A model generated the notes under the pieces. That model did no database searches. It was not told where the DNA came from and saw only the letters and a program-made list of their open reading frames with translations. The position numbers and the translations under genes are program-made. Shown piece by piece: positions 59,403-64,000 of a DNA stretch of 64,000 nucleotides. Position 1 is the stretch's first letter. Every line of letters begins with the position of its first letter. Source of the stretch: CAWFPR01 sp963817635. Its GTDB lineage: Bacteria > Acidobacteriota > Vicinamibacteria > Vicinamibacterales > 2-12-FULL-66-21. The stretch is taken from assembly GCA_963817635.1 (NCBI GenBank), contig CAWFPR010000024.1, forward strand, positions 1-64,000. The letters run 5' to 3'.

Positions 59403-60687
59403 ATGTCACATCTCGAACGCCTCGCCGATCGGTTTCCAGAATTGCCTCAGCTCGTTCTCCTGAAAGTCGATCTCCTGCGCCTCGGTGCGCGCGTCATCGA
59501 CGACGAGGTGGGCAGCCGTCACTATCACCACCACGACGAGAAGGGCCAGAAGCCCCAGGCGGATGCGCGCGCCCACCAGCAGGGCAGCGTGCAGCTTCCC
59601 GGCGGCCTGCACGTGTTCATCGCCCACAATCCGCAGAGCCCGTATCTCATACGCCATGCGGCTGACGGCCCTCGGCTCTCCGTCGATCCCTTGATGGACG
59701 GCCATGAGGAATCGATCTGCGAGCTTGTTCCGGGGCCGCGATTCCAGTGGACCCGCGAACGCACCTCGCGCGGCACGCCGCTGCCCACGCTGTTCAGCCC
59801 GAGCCTCGGCGGGGCCTGCGGACCGCTGGCCGTGTTCCTGTTGCGCCACTGCGAATTCGTGAACGACGCCGAAGAATGTCGTTTCTGCTCCTGGGTCCAC
59901 ATGGGCAAGTCGCACGAGATGCGACCCAACGCGCTGGACATGCGGGAGGCCCTCGAGGCGATCTATCGCGAACAACGCAGCGTCGGGTATCTGGCGTTCA
60001 GTGGCGGCAGCCTGTACAACAGGACGAAGGAGGCCGATGCGTTCATGCTGTACATGGACGCCGTTCGCGAAACGGGCACGCGGCTGCCGGCGACCGTCGC
60101 CGCCATCCAGGCGCTGGATCGGGCGGACTCGGTCCGGCTGCGGCAGGGCGGATTCGACTACGCCTGCTACTCGATGGAAGTGTGGGAGCAGGCCTGCTGG
60201 GAGGCGGTGCTGCCGGGGAAGAACCGCTCGGTAGGGCGCCAGCACTGGATGGACTGCCTGACGGAAGCCGTGGACGTGTTCGGTTCCGGCCGGGTCCTCT
60301 GCAATTTCGTCGCGGGCGTCGAAACCGCCGTCCCCGGAGTGTTCGCCTCGCCGGAAGCGGCCGCCGACTCCACCCTCGAGGGCTTCCGCTGGTGCTGCGA
60401 GCACGGCATCTATCCGAAGTACGCCGTCTGGATCGTCTCGGGAGGGGCCCGCTTCAGCGACCGCACGCCGGCGCCGCTGGAATACTACGCACGGCTGCTT
60501 GTCGCACGCCAGGCGATGTACGCCGAGTACAGGCGTGCCGGTTCCCGACACCGACTGCGAGCAGTGCCTGACGCAGTCCTGTGAGGCCGATCTGGCCCGT
60601 CTCGACCCCGCCCGGTACGGCCGCGGCGCCGCCCAGGCGTTCCTCCAGCCGTCGCGCCATCACCCGGCTGCGGTCACCTCAGCCTGA
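59403..60687 (+). CDS. Radical-SAM-like protein of the ebo-type cluster, one frame break
   Basis: A protein of about 427 residues. The N-terminal 130 residues contain a His-rich stretch (SRHYHHHDEKG) and no domain I can name. The putative cluster motif is CEFVNDAEECRFC, that is C-x8-C-x2-C rather than the usual C-x3-C-x2-C, preceded by LGGACGPLAVFLLRH. A GG-containing strand (GYLAFSGGSLYN) follows, as in radical-SAM barrels. Near 60535 the frame changes by one base, and the end, CEQCLTQSCEADLARLDPAR, adds a C-x2-C-x4-C cluster like auxiliary iron-sulfur ligands. The ATG at 59403 is preferred; a GTG at 59352 is possible. It lies between eboE and eboD, so it probably modifies the same metabolite. 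Confidence 0.7.
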
Positions 60688-60845
60688 TGCCTGCCGGGTC
60701 GCGGTTACCCGCGGCCCGGAAGCTCGTCAGACACGTCCGCGCCAAGTCCCGCCCCTAAAGTCTGCCTCGCGGGTGTCTTGTGCCCGGACCGCCGCCTGTT
60801 GGCCCACATTGCCTAGGAAAAACCGGGTTTGTGGTCGGCATCGCG

Positions 60846-60861
60846 TGGCAATTGGCTTGCT
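60846..60861 (+). promoter_or_regulatory. Sigma-54 promoter upstream of eboD
   Basis: TGGCAATTGGCTTGCT has the same TGGCA-N6-TTGCT form as the motif before eboE, with GG and GC separated by 10 bases. It ends 36 bases before the eboD ATG, giving a leader of about 25 bases. Confidence 0.75.
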
Positions 60862-60897
60862 GCTCGTCAGCCTTCTGGTTACGGAGCGAGGTCCAAG

Positions 60898-62124
60898 ATG
60901 CACCAGTTGCAGCGCCAGCAGGAGTCGTTTCACGGGTTCTCGGTGCCGTTCCGGTTTCCGCTGTCCTTCACCAAGGGCGTCTGGAATCCGCAGAATTCCG
61001 TCTTCGTCGATACGGTGAGCCGGCTCGAGGCCGATCGCCGTCACCGCGTTCTGGTTGTGGTGGATGACCACGTCTCGGTTGCAAATCCCGCGATGATTGC
61101 TGATATCGAGGGGTATTTCGCTGCGTATCCCGAGTCGCTCGAACTCGTGGCGCCACCCCTCATCGTTGCCGGCGGAGAGCCCTGCAAGAACGACCTGGCC
61201 GCTCCCTTTGCCATCCTCCAGAAGATCAACGACGTTGGCCTCGATCGCCAGTCGTTCGTGGCGGTCGTCGGCGGCGGCGCGGTGCTCGACATGGTCTCGT
61301 TCGCGGCGGCCATTGCTCACCGGGGTATCCGCGTGGTGCGTCTCCCGACCACCGTGCTCTCGCAGGGCGATTCCGGCGTTGGCGTGAAGAACGGCATCAA
61401 CATGTTCGGGAAGAAGAACTTCATCGGAACGTTCGTTCCTCCCTTTGCCGTCATCAACGATTCGGAGTTCCTGAAATCGCTCAGCCGCCGCGATCGGATC
61501 TGCGGCGTCGTGGAAGCGATCAAGGTCGCACTCCTGAAGGACGCCGCGTTCTACCGGTATCTCGAGACTCAGGCCGATGCAATCGCGGAGGGCGATCCCC
61601 TCGTCCTGGCGGCGCTCACCCGCCGCTCGGCCGAGTTGCACCTGGCCCACATCTGCGGCAACGGCGATCCGTTCGAGCTCGGCAGCGCGCGCCCCCTGGA
61701 CTTCGGCCACTGGGCTGCGCACAAGCTCGAGTCGATGACCGCGCACCGGATCCGGCACGGCGAAGCCGTGGCCATTGGTATTGCGCTGGACCTGACCTAC
61801 TCGGTCAGAATGGGCTATATCGATCGGCCATGTGCCAACCGCATCATGGACCTCCTGGACGCCGTTGGCTTCGCGCTGTGGGACGAGGCGCTGCTCGAGC
61901 GCGACGGGACAGGGCAGTTGACTATCGTTCGCGGCCTCGAGGAGTTCCGCGAGCACCTCGGAGGCGAGCTGCACGTGACGCTCCTTCGGGGGATCGGCCA
62001 GAGCTTCGAGGTCACCCAGATGGACTCCGCGGTTGTCGCCGAGGCCATCGAGCTGCTCGCCCCGGCACCGGACATCGCGCCCCTGCCGGGCCGTCAGGAA
62101 GCCCGACTCGACGCCATTGCCTGA
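60898..62124 (+). CDS. eboD: EboD-like sugar-phosphate cyclase
   Basis: A 408-residue member of the dehydroquinate-synthase/sugar-phosphate-cyclase superfamily, closest by motif to EboD. NAD-binding elements are VVGGGAVLDMVSFAAAIAHR and LPTTVLSQGDSGVGVKNGIN. Metal ligands fit VVEAIKVALLKD, DFGHWAAHKLE and RHGEAVAIGIALDL. The substrate loop differs from AroB (VKNGINMFGKKNFIGTF), so shikimate synthesis is unlikely to be its role. The start at 60898 (MHQLQRQQESFHGFSVPF) has a purine-rich GGAGCGAGG 8 bases upstream; the frame is open to 60829. It has its own sigma-54 promoter. Confidence 0.88.
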   Translation: MHQLQRQQESFHGFSVPFRFPLSFTKGVWNPQNSVFVDTVSRLEADRRHRVLVVVDDHVSVANPAMIADIEGYFAAYPESLELVAPPLIVAGGEPCKNDLAAPFAILQKINDVGLDRQSFVAVVGGGAVLDMVSFAAAIAHRGIRVVRLPTTVLSQGDSGVGVKNGINMFGKKNFIGTFVPPFAVINDSEFLKSLSRRDRICGVVEAIKVALLKDAAFYRYLETQADAIAEGDPLVLAALTRRSAELHLAHICGNGDPFELGSARPLDFGHWAAHKLESMTAHRIRHGEAVAIGIALDLTYSVRMGYIDRPCANRIMDLLDAVGFALWDEALLERDGTGQLTIVRGLEEFREHLGGELHVTLLRGIGQSFEVTQMDSAVVAEAIELLAPAPDIAPLPGRQEARLDAIA

Positions 62125-62171
62125 TGAGGGTCGCCGGGCGCCTGCATGCCCCCGACCACCGAAGCCTTGAC

Positions 62172-62191
62172 GCGTGCCCGAGCGGGCACGC
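62172..62191. promoter_or_regulatory. 20-bp palindrome between eboD and eboC
   Basis: GCGTGCCCG-AG-CGGGCACGC is a perfect 9-2-9 palindrome, 14 bases before the eboC ATG. It is a candidate operator or a processing hairpin. There is no T-run. Confidence 0.5.
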
Positions 62192-62205
62192 ACACTGATT
62201 CCGGT

Positions 62206-62928
62206 ATGTTCCCGCCGCAAGCCGTGCAGCGCCGCCGGCCGCGCTGGCGCGCCTATGTCCTCCTGGCGCGCGTCTCGAACCTGCCGACCGTCTGGACGAA
62301 CGTCGTTGCCGGGACGATCGTCTCGGGGGCCGGCTTCGGCCGGCCCGGCCTCGTCGCTGTCTGCGCCGCCGTCTCGGCTCTCTATGTGGCCGGGATGTTC
62401 CTCAACGATGCCTTCGACCACGAGATCGACGCGCGCGTCAGGCCCGAGCGTCCCGTGCCCTCCGGCGACGTTTCCCTCTTCGCGGCGTCCGCCGCTGGCA
62501 TCGCGCTGCTGGTGGCGGGAGAGCTCGGCCTGCTGTGGACGAGCCCTGACACTCGAACTTACGTGTGGGGCCTGGCGCTGGCTGCCGTCATCGTCTACTA
62601 CGACTACCGGCACAAACGAGACCGGCTCGGGCCGCTCGTCATGGGGCTCTGCCGCGGCCTCGTCTACTGCGTCGCCGCCTCGGCGGCCGGCGGCGTGTCG
62701 CGCGGGGTGATTGCCGCCGCTGTGCTCATGACCGCCTACGTCAGCGGCCTGACCCTGGTGGCGAAGCGGATCGGGCCGGGCGGCGGGTATCTCGTCCCCT
62801 ATCTCATCGCCGGCATTTCCCTGGTGGACGCGCTGATTATCGCCGCGGTCGCGCCGCTGGTTGCCCCATGGGCCGCAATAGGGTTCCTGCTCACCCTGGC
62901 GGCTCAGCGCGTCGTGCCGGGCGACTGA
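62206..62928 (+). CDS. eboC: EboC-like UbiA-family membrane prenyltransferase
   Basis: A 240-residue polytopic membrane protein. It carries the first Asp motif NDAFDHEIDARVRPERPVPS and the second region YYDYRHKRDRLGPLVMGLCR, the pattern of EboC proteins within the UbiA superfamily. About seven membrane helices are visible. It may attach a prenyl chain to the cluster's metabolite. The ATG at 62206 is preferred; an upstream in-frame ATG at 62146 would add 20 residues without conservation. It lies 81 bases after eboD and is convergent with the regulator gene. Confidence 0.87.
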   Translation: MFPPQAVQRRRPRWRAYVLLARVSNLPTVWTNVVAGTIVSGAGFGRPGLVAVCAAVSALYVAGMFLNDAFDHEIDARVRPERPVPSGDVSLFAASAAGIALLVAGELGLLWTSPDTRTYVWGLALAAVIVYYDYRHKRDRLGPLVMGLCRGLVYCVAASAAGGVSRGVIAAAVLMTAYVSGLTLVAKRIGPGGGYLVPYLIAGISLVDALIIAAVAPLVAPWAAIGFLLTLAAQRVVPGD

Positions 62929-62932
62929 CGCC

Positions 62933-64000
62933 TCAGGCTCCGTTGGCCGGCATCTTCTTGCGCAGCGTCGCCCGGTTCACGCCGAGAATCTCCGCGGCCT
63001 TCACCTGGTTCCCGTTGGTGATCGCCAGCGCCTCATTGACCAGCGTCGCTTCGACCAGGTCGACGATGTTGTGGAACACCGACGACGGCGAGTTCCCGGC
63101 CGGTTCGATCAGCCGCTCCTGCAGCGTCGTGCGGACGGAGCGGGCCAGCACGCCCTCGACGTCGTTCCTGGCCGGGAAGCGGCGGGCCGTCAGAATTTCG
63201 CCGATGTCCTCGGCGGTCAGCACATCGCTGCGCGTGACGATGCAGGCGCGCTTGATCACGCTTTCGAGCTCGCCGACATTGCCGGGCCAGGAATGCTCCT
63301 GAAGCCGGCGCGAGAGCTGTTCGTCGACACCCTTGATCGTCCGGTTCAGCTCGTCGTTGAACCTCTGCACGAAGTGCCTGACGAGGAGGGGTATGTCCTC
63401 GCGCCGCTCCCGCAGCGGCGGCAGCCGCAGCGTGACGACCGCCAGGGCGTCGTACAGCTCGTGGTTGAACGTGCCGGCGGCCACGTGCTCCGTCAGGTCC
63501 TGATCGGTCGAGGCAATCACCCGCGCGGTGACGCCGCCGCCCGACAGCCCGCGGGTACGCTCGGGTCCGCGAGCGCGCGCCAGCCGCGCCTGCAGGCTTG
63601 GTGGCAGCGCGTGGACGGCCGCCAGGTGGACGGTTCCCGCGGACCGGTTGAACAGCTCGCTCTCGAGCACGCTTTCCGGCATCGCGGCGCAGTCGAGCGA
63701 GAGAAACGGACGGTCGCGGCGTTCGCTGTTGTCGTGGATCGTCGCGACGACGAGCTGCCGGCCCGTGCCGCGCTCCCCGATCACCAGCGCCGGGACGTCG
63801 TTGGTCGCGAGTCGGCCGATGATCTTGTAGACGTCGTGCATGGCCGGCGTATCGCCGACCAGACTCACCGGCGGGCCTTCTTCGGCGGAGGCGTGCGCTT
63901 CGTCGCGAATCTGCCGGGCCGCGAGCGCCTTGCCGATGACGCTGCGCAGCTGGTCGAGATCCAGCGGCTTGGTGAGGTAGTCGAAGGCGCCCGCGCGGAT
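62933..64000 (-). CDS. NtrC-family regulator with degenerate AAA+ domain (N-terminus beyond window)
   Basis: Partial gene: the receiver-domain end (IRAGAFDYLTKPLDLDQLRS) enters from the window edge, then an AAA+ domain and a Fis-type HTH (NQVKAAEILGVNRATLRKKM). The ATPase is degraded at every key site. Walker A is GERGTGRQ (Lys to Arg). The GAFTGA segment is deleted between ESELF and AGTVHL. The Walker B Asp-Glu is replaced (VHLAAVHALP), the arginine-finger region is FNHELYDAL rather than FREDLYYRL, and sensor II is WPGNVGELES (Arg to Gly). The fold and DNA-binding end appear intact. It is predicted to bind DNA but not to hydrolyse ATP or remodel sigma-54. It ends 4 bases from eboC, convergent. 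Confidence 0.88.
   Translation of the reverse strand: MRAGAFDYLTKPLDLDQLRSVIGKALAARQIRDEAHASAEEGPPVSLVGDTPAMHDVYKIIGRLATNDVPALVIGERGTGRQLVVATIHDNSERRDRPFLSLDCAAMPESVLESELFNRSAGTVHLAAVHALPPSLQARLARARGPERTRGLSGGGVTARVIASTDQDLTEHVAAGTFNHELYDALAVVTLRLPPLRERREDIPLLVRHFVQRFNDELNRTIKGVDEQLSRRLQEHSWPGNVGELESVIKRACIVTRSDVLTAEDIGEILTARRFPARNDVEGVLARSVRTTLQERLIEPAGNSPSSVFHNIVDLVEATLVNEALAITNGNQVKAAEILGVNRATLRKKMPANGA

Noticed and set aside
60690..60840. Activator binding sites upstream of the eboD sigma-54 promoter
   Set aside because: I looked for inverted repeats shared with the region upstream of the eboE promoter and found none convincing.

Overview
The window is a GC-rich bacterial chromosome segment. 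The 16S rRNA gene at 56.1-57.7 kb reads as Acidobacteriota, most like subgroup 6 (Vicinamibacteria). An orphan FtsX/MacB-type permease of the ADOP kind (4.7-7.0 kb), a family typical of Acidobacteriota, agrees with this. Both points are recognition by eye, not a database search. About fifteen single-base frame breaks, mostly in short homopolymers and several in normally essential genes (purL, purQ, tyrS, gpmA), suggest a draft or long-read assembly with residual indels rather than mass gene decay.

Layout. 0-4.5 kb: acetyl-CoA-synthetase-type enzyme, a PilM-like/GspB-like hybrid membrane protein and a LolD/MacB-type ATPase. 4.6-11.4 kb (minus strand): a putative autoregulated operon of membrane protein, small XRE repressor and ADOP permease, then methylmalonyl-CoA mutase catalytic subunit, dppD and dppF, with a heptamer repeat array inside dppD. 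11.7-16.2 kb: a small conserved protein, gpmA, eno, glgC and a cyclase-family hydrolase. 16.3-24.1 kb (plus strand): secreted protein, outer-membrane barrel, then a PDZ-containing sensor kinase with an NtrC-type regulator. 24.1-32.6 kb (minus strand): a compact glycan operon of STAS protein, UbiA-type phosphoribosyl-lipid synthase, DUF362 protein, basic-tailed protein and four GT4-like glycosyltransferases. 32.8-37.8 kb: RND efflux pump, zinc-ribbon protein and rpsU. 38.0-53.0 kb: a purine cluster (purD, E, B, S, Q, L, F, M, N) interleaved with mtaB, rlmN, an M16 peptidase and a HEAT-repeat protein. 53-58 kb: structured repeats, metallophosphoesterase, tyrS, a candidate small RNA, 16S rRNA and tRNA-Ile with no 23S following. 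58-64 kb: an ebo-like cluster.

The most unusual part is 58-64 kb. Genes resembling eboE, eboD and eboC (proteins linked in cyanobacteria to periplasmic export of a metabolite precursor) flank a radical-SAM-like protein with a non-canonical cysteine motif. Two near-identical sigma-54 promoter motifs lie 37-38 bases upstream of eboE and eboD. The convergent gene at the end is an NtrC-family regulator whose ATPase motifs are all degenerate, so it probably cannot itself activate sigma-54. No eboA, eboB or eboF was seen here.

A second theme is short arrays with an exact 7-base period but several different unit sequences. They lie at gene ends, and in dppD inside the reading frame.
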